Positions 1 through 7,650 of a stretch of 64,000 bases of DNA are shown here, in pieces (within the stretch, counting starts at the first letter, position 1; every line of letters starts with the position of its first letter). The notes under the pieces are model-generated. The model did not search any database and was not told the DNA's origin. It saw only the letters and a program-made list of their open reading frames with translations. The position numbers and the translations under genes were made by a program. Source of the stretch: Eubacteriales bacterium mix99. Lineage in GTDB: Bacteria > Bacillota > Clostridia > Caldicoprobacterales > DTU083. Location: assembly GCA_038396605.1 (NCBI GenBank), contig CP121690.1:1024500-1088499 (forward strand). The letters run 5' to 3'.

Positions 1-1
1 A

Positions 2-274
2 GTCCGGCAAGTCGTGGCGGCCAAACTGAATGTCAGGGATACGGAAAGGCTCATTGATCAATATATTGAGAAAATACGGGATCATCAAAGAAATAATATA
101 ATCCGGTCCAGGAAAAACAGGAACTCCTTATCGGGAAAAAAGGATTTGAGAATCTTCACCAATACCATTCACAATGCCATACGTTTAATGGAGAAGTATG
201 GGCTGTCCGTAAAATATCATCAGGTTGAAAAAGAGGATCGCATTGAAATCACTATAAGCATACCAAAAAGTTGA
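2..274 (+). CDS. noc: Nucleoid occlusion protein Noc (ParB family), C-terminal part
   Basis: This is the last 90 codons of a gene that starts before the window; the frame is open from base 2, so the GTG at 14 is only an internal valine. The visible part begins in the end of the HTH region (LNVRDTERLI, the usual 'LNVRxTE' segment of Noc/ParB) and runs into the C-terminal dimerisation region, with DLRIFTNTIHNAI and a final EITISIPKS that resemble the Noc C-terminus (DMRIFVNTI..., KIRIPK). Noc binds DNA, spreads on the chromosome and blocks FtsZ assembly over the nucleoid. parA and parB lie just downstream, the usual Firmicute neighbourhood. A second ParB-type protein rather than Noc is possible, but a true ParB gene is present at 1476. 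Confidence 0.8.
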   Translation, partial: VRQVVAAKLNVRDTERLIDQYIEKIRDHQRNNIIRSRKNRNSLSGKKDLRIFTNTIHNAIRLMEKYGLSVKYHQVEKEDRIEITISIPKS

Positions 275-296
275 GCAGTATCCCTTTCGGATGTCG

Positions 297-563
297 TCAT
301 ACTTTTCCACTGATCAGCAAGATACCAATAACGAGAAAAGCCAGCCCAGATGCTGTTTGGATGATATTTTGCGGTATAAACTTTATAAGAAGTCCCCCTG
401 CAAATACACCAATCAGGGAAGATGCAGCGAGAGCAAGAGCAGAGCCAATAAAGACCATCCAAATGGATTTGGTTTTGGCAGCCATCAACATGGTTGCCAT
501 TTGTGTTTTATCCCCCAGTTCAGCAAGGAACACCAAACAAAAGGTTGTCAGTAATGTTTTCAT
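297..563 (-). CDS. GDT1/TMEM165 family (UPF0016) small membrane protein
   Basis: An 88-residue hydrophobic protein starting MKTLLTTF and carrying the family signature ELGDKTQMAT near residues 15-24. It has about three membrane segments, so it is the half-size form of the UPF0016/GDT1 family, which are thought to export divalent cations such as Mn2+ or Ca2+. I start at 563 because a GGGGG stretch lies 5-6 bases upstream and the protein then begins as homologues do; an ATG seven codons earlier is also in frame but lacks a good ribosome site. Half-size members usually act as homo- or heterodimers; no partner gene is visible. It stands alone on the minus strand between noc and parA. Confidence 0.8.
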   Translation of the reverse strand: MKTLLTTFCLVFLAELGDKTQMATMLMAAKTKSIWMVFIGSALALAASSLIGVFAGGLLIKFIPQNIIQTASGLAFLVIGILLISGKV

Positions 564-632
564 GAAAACCCCCGAGTCTCTCATTTGATATCTTATTTAT
601 ATTATAATGTTTGAAAAAGTATGCCTTCACTC

Positions 633-661
633 TTTTCAGAAATATCATAATCAACTATAAT
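633..661 (+). promoter_or_regulatory. Probable sigma-A promoter of parA-parB
   Basis: TTTTCA (633-638), 17-base spacer, TATAAT (656-661), ending 32 bases before the parA ATG. A further TATAAT at about 603-608 is also present upstream and reads as TATAAT-like on the other strand, where it could serve the GDT1-type gene. Confidence 0.5.
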
Positions 662-693
662 AGAGATAACAACGAAAAAAGAGGTGCAAATTC

Positions 694-1485
694 ATGTCTA
701 AAGTAATAGCGGTTGCCAACCAGAAAGGCGGTGTTGGCAAGACGACGACGAATGTAAATTTAAGTGCCTGTCTGGCCGTTCTCGGGAAAAAAGTGCTGAC
801 CATTGATATTGATCCACAGGGAAATACAACAAGTGGATTGGGGATAGATAAAAACCATGCGAAGTATTCCATTTATGATATTATTGTCAATGGAGTGGAT
901 GCCAGGGATACGATTCTACATACTTCTGTCAAGAACCTGGATATCATCGTATCAAAGATCCAACTGGCCGGAGCCGAGATTGAATTGGTGCCAATGATGG
1001 CACGGGAAACGATTTTGAAAAAAGCATTGACAGATATTAAGGAGGATTATGAATATATCCTGATTGACTGTCCTCCCTCTCTTGGCCTGATTACCATAAA
1101 TGCCCTCACGGCTGCGGATAAACTGCTGGTACCCATACAATGCGAATACTATGCCCTGGAAGGACTGACGCAGTTAATGAGCACCTATGAGCTGGTAAAA
1201 AAGAATCTGAATCCGAATTTGGAAATTGAGGGAGTCGTACTGACCATGTTTGATGCAAGAACCAATCTTTCCATTCAGGTAGTGGATGAAGTAAAGAAAC
1301 ACTTTAGGAATAAAGTCTATACGACGATTATTCCGAGAAATGTACGGCTGGGAGAAGCACCAAGCCATGGGGTTCCTGTGATCCTGTACGATCCAAAATG
1401 CATTGGAGCAGAAGCCTATACGGATCTGGCAAAGGAAATGATCTCGAATGAAGAGGAAGAGGAGGGCGAAGAATTATGGCGATGA
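694..1485 (+). CDS. parA: Chromosome partitioning ATPase ParA (Soj)
   Basis: A 263-residue ParA/Soj protein. The deviant Walker A motif KGGVGKTT is at residues 11-18, Walker A' DIDPQGN at about 39-45, and Walker B ILIDCPPSLGL follows near 122-132. ATP-bound ParA dimers bind DNA nonspecifically and respond to ParB-parS complexes to separate origins; in Bacillus Soj also controls DnaA activity. The start is supported by GAGGTG about 8 bases upstream. The gene overlaps parB by 10 bases, so the two are translated together. Length and motifs are ordinary; nothing suggests a plasmid type. Confidence 0.97.
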   Translation: MSKVIAVANQKGGVGKTTTNVNLSACLAVLGKKVLTIDIDPQGNTTSGLGIDKNHAKYSIYDIIVNGVDARDTILHTSVKNLDIIVSKIQLAGAEIELVPMMARETILKKALTDIKEDYEYILIDCPPSLGLITINALTAADKLLVPIQCEYYALEGLTQLMSTYELVKKNLNPNLEIEGVVLTMFDARTNLSIQVVDEVKKHFRNKVYTTIIPRNVRLGEAPSHGVPVILYDPKCIGAEAYTDLAKEMISNEEEEEGEELWR

Positions 1486-2357
1486 AAAAAGGTCTGGGGA
1501 GAGGACTGGATGCCCTATTTGAAAGTTATAAGGAAGAAACGGAGAATGCGGATGAAGCGTTAAGTGAACAGGAAAAAAAGCAGATACAGGAAATCCGGAT
1601 TAATGATATTGATCCCAATCCCAATCAACCACGCAGGCAGTTTGATGAAGAAGGGATTCAGGAACTGGCGGAGTCTATCCGAAGCCATGGAGTGGTGCAA
1701 CCCATTATTGTGAAAAAGAGTGGATTCCGATATCAGATCGTAGCCGGCGAGAGACGCTGGAGGGCAGCCAGGGAAGCTGGGTCGATTACCATACCTGCGA
1801 TGGTAATGAATTTGACGGAGGAAAAAGTCATTGAAATTGGCCTGATTGAAAATTTACAGAGAGAGGATCTCAACCCAATCGAAGAAGCACAGGGAATTCA
1901 ACAATTGGTGGACAGGATGGATCTTACCCAGGAGGAAGCAGCGAAGCGCCTGGGAAGAAGTCGGCCTGCCGTTGCAAACGCATTGCGTCTGCTGCATCTT
2001 TCTGAAAGAATACAGAGGTATTTGTCCGATAAAAGAATTACGACCGGCCACGCAAGGGCATTGCTTTCCATTGAAGACAAAAAGCTGCGCGAACAAGTTG
2101 CAGGGATGATTATAGAGAAAGGCTTAAATGTACGGGATACTGAAAAAATCATTCAGAATTTAGATAAGAAGAAGAAAGCAAGAAAGAATGCCAGGGAGAA
2201 GCCAAGCTATATTATGGAGATTGAAAATGGATTGGAAGAATCTCTTGGCACAAAAGTACAGATCCGGCCCGGCACAAAGAAAGGAATTATAGAAATTGAA
2301 TATTACAGTAATGAGGATCTGGAACGGATTATCAACAGAGTATCCTATCAGCAATAA
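1476..2357 (+). CDS. parB: Chromosome partitioning protein ParB (Spo0J), CTP-dependent clamp
   Basis: A 293-residue ParB. It begins KKGLGRGLDALF, the conserved N-terminal stretch that stimulates ParA. The ParB/Srx domain follows with NPNQPRR (about 46-52), the box II motif GERRWRA (about 89-95) that binds CTP, and ENLQREDLNPIEEA (about 127-140). The HTH region (LGRSRPAVANALRLL) recognises parS, and the C-terminus is a basic region plus dimerisation segment. It loads at parS and slides as a clamp to recruit ParA and SMC. Two perfect parS sites lie 12 and 62 bases past the stop codon, so protein and sites are physically linked. A second ATG three codons in is also possible as start. Confidence 0.97.
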   Translation: MAMKKGLGRGLDALFESYKEETENADEALSEQEKKQIQEIRINDIDPNPNQPRRQFDEEGIQELAESIRSHGVVQPIIVKKSGFRYQIVAGERRWRAAREAGSITIPAMVMNLTEEKVIEIGLIENLQREDLNPIEEAQGIQQLVDRMDLTQEEAAKRLGRSRPAVANALRLLHLSERIQRYLSDKRITTGHARALLSIEDKKLREQVAGMIIEKGLNVRDTEKIIQNLDKKKKARKNAREKPSYIMEIENGLEESLGTKVQIRPGTKKGIIEIEYYSNEDLERIINRVSYQQ

Positions 2358-2368
2358 AAGCAAAAAAA

Positions 2369-2384
2369 TGTTTCACGTGAAACA
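2369..2384. promoter_or_regulatory. parS: parS site 1
   Basis: TGTTTCACGTGAAACA is a perfect 16-base palindrome matching the Firmicute parS consensus (TGTTNCACGTGAAACA). It lies directly after parB. Confidence 0.96.
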
Positions 2385-2418
2385 TCGAACTATCCTGCAG
2401 GATACTTTGAACAGCAAT

Positions 2419-2434
2419 TGTTTCACGTGAAACA
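2419..2434. promoter_or_regulatory. parS: parS site 2
   Basis: A second identical perfect parS (TGTTTCACGTGAAACA), exactly 50 bases after the first. Between the two is another palindrome, TATCCTGCAGGATA (2391-2404). The pair sits between the converging ends of parB and the CvpA-family gene. Confidence 0.96.
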
Positions 2435-2443
2435 TTCCAATAT

Positions 2444-3145
2444 TTATAGGCTTCCACGAATCAGGTTTGTAAAAATATTGGTGTTATAAAAAAACTTTGC
2501 AAACAGGGATCCATCCAGAAATTCATTGATCACATCGGCAGGAGCAATGGTCATTAGAATAGGAACAAGGGCAAAGAACATATAGATTACAAAGATCCCG
2601 CGGATCAGGCCAAAGCCCATGCCGGCTACTCCATCAAGCTGCTTGAGAACAGGCAGATTCCTTATTGTTTTAAACGCATCGATCACAATGTTTAAAATCA
2701 GTTTTGTTATCAGGAACAGCAAAAGAAAACTGACAATATGGATCACAATGGTTGCCATAGTCGTATCAAAGAATTCTCCAAGTGATTTTGTTCCATTTGC
2801 TGATTGAAAAATATTGGATTTCAGGATTCTGAAAAAGGGATTGGGCAAAGCGGTTTTCTCCATGACATGAGAAAGCTGGTCCTTTGAAAAGGAGCCGATC
2901 TTTGCCATCTTGTTTTCCACATTTCCAATCCTGGAAGAGCCGTCCACATAGAATGCAGTAGTGCTCAGCAACCTTGGAAAACGGCTGACAATGAACTTGG
3001 ACAGCATGGGATAAAAAATCGCGGCAATCATCCAGGACAAAAAGAAAGATGCTGCATGCAGCGCAGACAGGATAAACCCATTGTATGCGCCGTTCAGCAT
3101 ACAGACAGCCATAATAAAGAGTATTGCAATGTCCAAAATATTCAT
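2444..3145 (-). CDS. CvpA family membrane protein
   Basis: A 233-residue integral membrane protein with hydrophobic segments near residues 4-22, 28-48, 130-150 and 175-205. The N-terminal NILDIAILFIMAVCMLNGAYNGFI and the later DGVAGMGFGLIRGIFVIYMFF fit the CvpA (colicin V production) family, whose GxxxGxxRG-type segment is visible. The family is linked to envelope stress tolerance but its molecular role is unknown. It is the second gene of a two-gene unit: its start overlaps the stop of the DUF5711-type gene by four bases. It ends 10 bases from parS site 2. Confidence 0.85.
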   Translation of the reverse strand: MNILDIAILFIMAVCMLNGAYNGFILSALHAASFFLSWMIAAIFYPMLSKFIVSRFPRLLSTTAFYVDGSSRIGNVENKMAKIGSFSKDQLSHVMEKTALPNPFFRILKSNIFQSANGTKSLGEFFDTTMATIVIHIVSFLLLFLITKLILNIVIDAFKTIRNLPVLKQLDGVAGMGFGLIRGIFVIYMFFALVPILMTIAPADVINEFLDGSLFAKFFYNTNIFTNLIRGSL

Positions 3146-4281
3146 TTTTTGTTTTCCTCCTGTTTTTTAGGGATATACATCTGCAAGGTATTACTTTTTG
3201 TACGAACATACAGACGCTCTGACCGGTAAGGATTGATCTCAATGGCATTCACCGGCTCTTTCAAATTTTGCTTTTTTCGGATTTCCCCTCTCCTGCTAAG
3301 AGACACCAGTGTCTTTTCATATTCCAATCCAAGATAGCCATTCTGATAAGGTTGTAAGTTGGATAAATATTTTGGAAAATTCTTAACGGAATACTCTCCG
3401 CTGTTATTTACCATAAGGCAATTTCCCTTTTCCCTTTCAATATCTGTACTATTCGGAAAATACAACAAAAGGCCATCCTTTCCATGGACTGCATCAAATT
3501 TCCCATCATAATTGTTTTTTATGGACCATTTCCGCTTCCCATTTACGTTGTAACATAATATATTCCTGTTTCCCATCAGGACGATCGTGTTCCCGAGACG
3601 GTATATATTATATATAAACTGATCTTCCAGGGAAAGAACGCCGAACAGTTCATTCCGGTTTATAAAATGAAAGATCCGGGAAACGGGTACCGGAGTATCC
3701 ATACTCATGGTCAGCAGGGAAAGATCCTTACTGCCGTCATCGCCTGTCGGGCTGTCGGCAGAGAGATACTTTGCATCTCCCATGCCATCCAGGGGAAGCA
3801 GGGAATCCTCCCCTTCTGCCAAGATCAAAGGCTCTACGACGGATTCCTTATTTTTCACCAGAAGCAGGAGAAAATCATGATACTCTTTGATATCCCAAAT
3901 GGAAAGGTCCTTATTTTCATAGACCTTTGTAAACGGTACGGTCTGCGTATTATAGATTCGATTCCCTGGCGTAACGATATAATGTTTTGAATGGGCGACA
4001 ATGGAAATCTTCTCACCTTCTGCAGAGATATCCTCCTGTTCAAGGGGAGGTTTCTGTTCCGCTCCATCCCAACTGTAAAAGCGGGAAGGAGAACCGCAGA
4101 GGATCATGCCGTCCTTATAAAAATGCAGGGATTCTTCCTGGGAAAAGGCAATCGGCTTCCCGGAAGAAGCAGGGATCAAATCGGGATGTAACATTTGACG
4201 AATATGGGGCATATAAAAATAAGATGTGACAAGGACTGCCACGATCAAAAAAATCAGGATGACGTTCCATCTTCGGTGCAT
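3142..4281 (-). CDS. DUF5711-like membrane-anchored beta-propeller-type protein
   Basis: A 379-residue protein with one N-terminal membrane anchor (about residues 8-24, VILIFLIVAVLVTSYFYM) and a large outside part. That part has short repeated hydrophobic strands with SW/W and GN turns (FYSWDGAEQK, IVLMGNRNILCYNVNGKRKWSIKN, LSRRGEIRKK), as in PQQ/WD40-like propellers. It resembles the DUF5711 family commonly found next to CvpA in Clostridia. Function is unknown; coupling to CvpA by an ATGA overlap suggests an envelope role. An AAAGGAGA-type ribosome site precedes the ATG. Confidence 0.65.
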   Translation of the reverse strand: MHRRWNVILIFLIVAVLVTSYFYMPHIRQMLHPDLIPASSGKPIAFSQEESLHFYKDGMILCGSPSRFYSWDGAEQKPPLEQEDISAEGEKISIVAHSKHYIVTPGNRIYNTQTVPFTKVYENKDLSIWDIKEYHDFLLLLVKNKESVVEPLILAEGEDSLLPLDGMGDAKYLSADSPTGDDGSKDLSLLTMSMDTPVPVSRIFHFINRNELFGVLSLEDQFIYNIYRLGNTIVLMGNRNILCYNVNGKRKWSIKNNYDGKFDAVHGKDGLLLYFPNSTDIEREKGNCLMVNNSGEYSVKNFPKYLSNLQPYQNGYLGLEYEKTLVSLSRRGEIRKKQNLKEPVNAIEINPYRSERLYVRTKSNTLQMYIPKKQEENKK

Positions 4282-4530
4282 TCTACTTCTCCTTTCAACT
4301 CACTTTAAATATTATTCGTTATAAATCAACAAAATCCTGCATTTCATACAAATAACACAAGCTTCACACCCAAAGAAAACAGGGAGGCATCCCATGAAAC
4401 CGGTATAAGTGGACGATTTTTGAACATAAGATAGGATGGAAGGAGAAAGAAACCAGGTGGCTACATGATTCCGGATGAGAAAGGACAGAATAAACGAAAG
4501 TCCGTCCATTAAAGTCAATGGGAGGTTTGT

Positions 4531-5166
4531 ATGGAGAATGTTCGTGATGAAATATCAGTCGGCGTGAGAGATCCCCATGCATTAACCCGATTCAGCAGAG
4601 GATTTGAAAGAATCTTCCGAAGTTGCTATTCAAGGAAGTTCGGAGATATTGTAATCGTCTGTATCGGAACGGATCGTTCCACCGGGGATTGTCTGGGACC
4701 TTTGGTAGGACATAAACTTCAGCTGATTCAATACAGCATGGTGTCCGTATGTGGAACCCTGGAACATCCTGTTCATGCAAAAAACCTGGAGGGAGAGATC
4801 CATAGCATTGAGCAGAATCATAAACATCCTTTTTTGATAGGGATCGATGCCTGTCTGGGGAAACCGGAACGCATTGGTCAGATCACAATAGGCAAGGGTC
4901 CGCTGCGTCCAGGAGCAGGAGTCAGTAAGGAGCTGCCGGAGATCGGGCATATGCATATCACAGGGGTTGTCAACATGAGCGGCTTTATGGAATATCTGAC
5001 TCTGCAAAATACCCGGCTGAATCTGGTCATGCGGATGGCGGATATCATAAGCAATGGGATACATTTTAATATTTGGAAATATATAGATGACAAGGGAGAC
5101 AGGCATTCTTTTTTACCCGATAAGATATCGGACCATGGGACCACTGAGAAGCAGGATCAGAAATAG
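4531..5166 (+). CDS. yyaC: Spore protease-like protein YyaC (DUF1256)
   Basis: A 211-residue protein with the YyaC signature IVIVCIGTDRSTGDCLGPLVG (about residues 46-66; first residues quoted only in part as IGTDRSTGD) followed by HPVHAKNLEG and GIDACLG. YyaC belongs to a family structurally related to hydrogenase-maturation proteases and is made in the forespore in Bacillus; its substrate is not established. In Bacillus it also follows spo0J, so the position is conserved synteny. The ATG at 4531 has GGGAGG 6 bases upstream. The 3' end overlaps the convergent UPF0180 gene by 10 bases. I found no convincing sigma-F/G promoter by eye. Confidence 0.9.
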   Translation: MENVRDEISVGVRDPHALTRFSRGFERIFRSCYSRKFGDIVIVCIGTDRSTGDCLGPLVGHKLQLIQYSMVSVCGTLEHPVHAKNLEGEIHSIEQNHKHPFLIGIDACLGKPERIGQITIGKGPLRPGAGVSKELPEIGHMHITGVVNMSGFMEYLTLQNTRLNLVMRMADIISNGIHFNIWKYIDDKGDRHSFLPDKISDHGTTEKQDQK

Positions 5167-5453
5167 CCGGGAGGAAACAGCGGACTGTACACCCTGTTTT
5201 CAATCATGGTGATAATTTCCTCCGGTGTTTTATTCTCTGCGGGAATCATCAGAATATTGGAAGCAGAAGAAGCTGAAAGCTCTTCCATGTTCCGGAAGGA
5301 AGGAAAGGTTTTCTGACTCAGAGGATTCTGCTCCCGATAGATATAGCAGGTTGCAGTGTCGCTTTCCTCATCTTCATATATGGTATGATATCCATGTTGT
5401 TCCAGTATGGTTTTCAATTCTTCCATTCCCCGCTCCAGAACGATAGTTTGCAT
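5157..5453 (-). CDS. UPF0180 / YkuS-like small protein
   Basis: A 98-residue protein with the layout of the UPF0180 (YkuS) family: an N-terminal GMEELKTILEQHGY that matches the 'L..v...L...GY' opening and a C-terminal TPEEIITMIENRVYSP. It is somewhat longer than the roughly 80-residue Bacillus protein and lacks its cysteine pair, so the family call is tentative. Function is unknown. Its ribosome site (GGAGG) is buried in a hairpin (5459-5501) that resembles a terminator. It is downstream of the DUF4446 gene on the same strand and may be co-transcribed with it. Confidence 0.6.
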   Translation of the reverse strand: MQTIVLERGMEELKTILEQHGYHTIYEDEESDTATCYIYREQNPLSQKTFPSFRNMEELSASSASNILMIPAENKTPEEIITMIENRVYSPLFPPGYF

Positions 5454-5458
5454 AAAAA

Positions 5459-5501
5459 AACACCTCCGTTGCTTATTTTATTATTGTTACGGGAAGGTGT
5501 T
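5459..5501 (-). promoter_or_regulatory. Terminator-like hairpin covering the ribosome site of the UPF0180 gene
   Basis: On the minus strand AACACCT-TC-CCGT pairs with ACGG-AGGTGTT across an AT-rich loop and is followed by a run of T. The 3' arm contains the GGAGG that serves the ATG at 5453. It can act as terminator of the DUF4446 gene, as a lid on translation of the next gene, or both. Confidence 0.5.
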
Positions 5502-5513
5502 CCTTTTATGCAT

Positions 5514-6020
5514 TTATGTAGAAGATGATTGAAAGGCTCTGTCGATCGCTTCTTTTTCTTCATTGGAAAGGTCATAGGTGGATAGTCCTTTCTGGATTGG
5601 CTTGGCAAATATAGCCGAGGAGTTTCTGCTGTAAAGGCCTGTCAATACGATACCATTTCCCTTTTCATCCAGCAGTGCTACGGAAAAGCTTTGATTCCCG
5701 CCCATCTGTTCAAAGGCGTTGTAGCGAACGATGCCAACCCGCTGCAGGCATTGGCTCATTCTGCTGTTCATGGAGGGAATGGAAAGCTCCAGCTCCCGGA
5801 TGCTCGAAAACCGGTTCTCCAGCCTGTCCATATGCTGATTCAGCATGGCTTCCAGATTCTTATTGTTGCTGCCTCTCATGAGCCGTTTATATTTTCGAAG
5901 TATTTTGCTGGTCCGGAAATAGTTGGCCAGAGCAATCAAAAAGGAAATCAGGGATAAAATGGCTATGCCGAAGACAATTTCTGTTGTGTAATGACTGATA
6001 AATGTAATGATACTATCCAT
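5514..6020 (-). CDS. DUF4446 family membrane protein
   Basis: A 168-residue protein with an N-terminal membrane segment (about residues 10-32, TEIVFGIAILSLISFLIALA), a charged heptad-like stretch that may form a coiled coil (RKYKRLMRG...NQHMDRLENRFSSIRELE) and a C-terminal domain with VGIVRYNAFEQMGGNQSFSVALLDEKGNGIVLTGLYSR. This last segment is the hallmark of DUF4446, a family common next to parAB in Clostridia. Function is unknown. I start at 6020 because AGGAGG lies four bases upstream; a longer frame to 6050 lacks this support. Confidence 0.85.
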   Translation of the reverse strand: MDSIITFISHYTTEIVFGIAILSLISFLIALANYFRTSKILRKYKRLMRGSNNKNLEAMLNQHMDRLENRFSSIRELELSIPSMNSRMSQCLQRVGIVRYNAFEQMGGNQSFSVALLDEKGNGIVLTGLYSRNSSAIFAKPIQKGLSTYDLSNEEKEAIDRAFQSSST

Positions 6021-6169
6021 AGAGCCTCCTCGTAAGATATCTTCCAGCACCGAATGGACATTGGCATCTGCTGAGACGGAACCAATTTCTCTCCGTTTTG
6101 TCTTTGTTCATCCGGACAAAATGATGTTCTTTAAAAAATAGAAACGTTTTCTGCCCTGATCTGTTGAAT

Positions 6170-7504
6170 TTATCGGAAGATATAGCCTTTTCTCCTTCGT
6201 CTTTTCTTCCTTATAATATGGATAATCAACAGGAGAAGGATCAGCAAAACGGCCAGGAAGATCAATTCCACAGGAATGTCCACTCCACCCACGGATACGG
6301 ACTTTATCAGCGTTTCCCCGTTCCTGTCAGCGGATGCCGGTTCCTTCTTCGGCGGAGTCGCCTTTGCGGTGGGGCTTGGTTTCCCGGCAGGGGCAGACAG
6401 GGTGGAAAGCTCCTCCTTTATCCATTTCTGGAACAGTGCATTGTCCGCAACAAGATTTTTGGATTGGTTCAGATATTTGGAGAGTTCCGCATTGTCCGCC
6501 AAGGAATCCTTTTTATACTGGTACTGATCAAATATCATCCGTCCCTTCATGGTGCTTTCCAGTTCTCCGAAAAGAGGCTGTTCTTTCAGTTGATCGTAGA
6601 TTGCTGACATTTGATCTTCCTGATACAATCCCTGACAGGACAATGCCTTTATAAAAAGAAGCTCATTTTTTAAAGGCGTGTCACCCTGCGCATTCAGATA
6701 TTCATCAATGCTGTGGATAGTCTCTTCATAGGACTGATTGAGAAAGGCCTTTCCAATGGACTGAATGGCGGAACCGCCGGAACCCTGTGTCAGTATGTAT
6801 TCTGCTGCTGCCTGTTCCACAGGGAGGAAAGTGAAGCGGATCAACTCCGGAACTTCAGAATTCCGGTATCGCCAGGTCAAGCGTCCCCTTCCGTCATATT
6901 CCTGAGGGAGTGGATCGGGAGTAAAGGCACAGGGAGCCTGCACATCCGGATCCTCCATATTCACGACGACCTCAACATTCTGAGCCGTGCCGTTCCAGGA
7001 TTTCAGATATTCCAGCGGGATTCCTATGCTTGTGGTGCCATTTCCCTCTTTTTGATTCTCTGTGGAATAGGACAGGCGGATCACTCTGTGTTCGTTTGGA
7101 GACAGACTGATCTTCCATGTGTACCAATGGTCCGGAATGTCCCGTGCAAAAGCTTCTTCTGATTTTGTACGGTCCCTTCGCCGGACGGTTTTTGGATGCT
7201 CTCCGGCCATGGTGACTTCCAGATCGGATATTGTTGTGGTGTTCTGGTCTATGGAAGAAGGCATGCCCATGGTGAATTTTGCTTCCCTATCCGGGCTTGT
7301 GTTCTGAAGGACCAGAGCGGCATTGATTTTTGTAACGTCGGAATCTACTTTCAGATAAGCTTTATAGGAAACCACCTGCACGCTTTCATTTTTATGTAGT
7401 ACGACGGAGGAGGATTCCCTGGACAGGGAAGACGGCATGGCTCCTGCTGCAACTGGTATGGCCAGTATCATTAAAACACATAGCAGTGATATGCTTCTTT
7501 TCAT
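6170..7504 (-). CDS. Secreted, C-terminally anchored surface protein of unknown function
   Basis: A 444-residue protein with a signal peptide (MKRSISLLCVLMILAIPVAAGA, probable cut after AGA near residue 22), a beta-rich ectodomain with YKAYLKVDSDVTKINAALVLQNTSPDREAKFTMGMP, a helical region from about residue 240 to 370, a Pro/Thr/Lys-rich linker (PAGKPSPTAKATPPKKEP), and a C-terminal membrane helix followed by RKKRRRRKG. The arrangement is that of a type I membrane protein with the basic tail in the cytoplasm. The N-terminal half looks like proteins that decorate or sense the cell surface (DUF4424-like), but I do not recognise the family with confidence. No partner gene is adjacent; HelD upstream is separated by 146 bases. 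Confidence 0.55.
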   Translation of the reverse strand: MKRSISLLCVLMILAIPVAAGAMPSSLSRESSSVVLHKNESVQVVSYKAYLKVDSDVTKINAALVLQNTSPDREAKFTMGMPSSIDQNTTTISDLEVTMAGEHPKTVRRRDRTKSEEAFARDIPDHWYTWKISLSPNEHRVIRLSYSTENQKEGNGTTSIGIPLEYLKSWNGTAQNVEVVVNMEDPDVQAPCAFTPDPLPQEYDGRGRLTWRYRNSEVPELIRFTFLPVEQAAAEYILTQGSGGSAIQSIGKAFLNQSYEETIHSIDEYLNAQGDTPLKNELLFIKALSCQGLYQEDQMSAIYDQLKEQPLFGELESTMKGRMIFDQYQYKKDSLADNAELSKYLNQSKNLVADNALFQKWIKEELSTLSAPAGKPSPTAKATPPKKEPASADRNGETLIKSVSVGGVDIPVELIFLAVLLILLLLIIHIIRKKRRRRKGYIFR

Positions 7505-7650
7505 GATTGGTTCCTGCCTTTCAGATAAAATAGCTTATGATAAAGTACATTCCTATACGTTATCAGTTTAGCATACTCTATAAAAAAGGACAAGAAAATA
7601 CAAATTACAAAAGCAGGAAATTTATATGCCACAGGGAAGGAAGGGTAGAT

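Noticed and set aside
4282-4530. Search for a sporulation sigma promoter before yyaC
   Set aside because: No sequence matched the sigma-F/G -35 and -10 elements well enough by eye.
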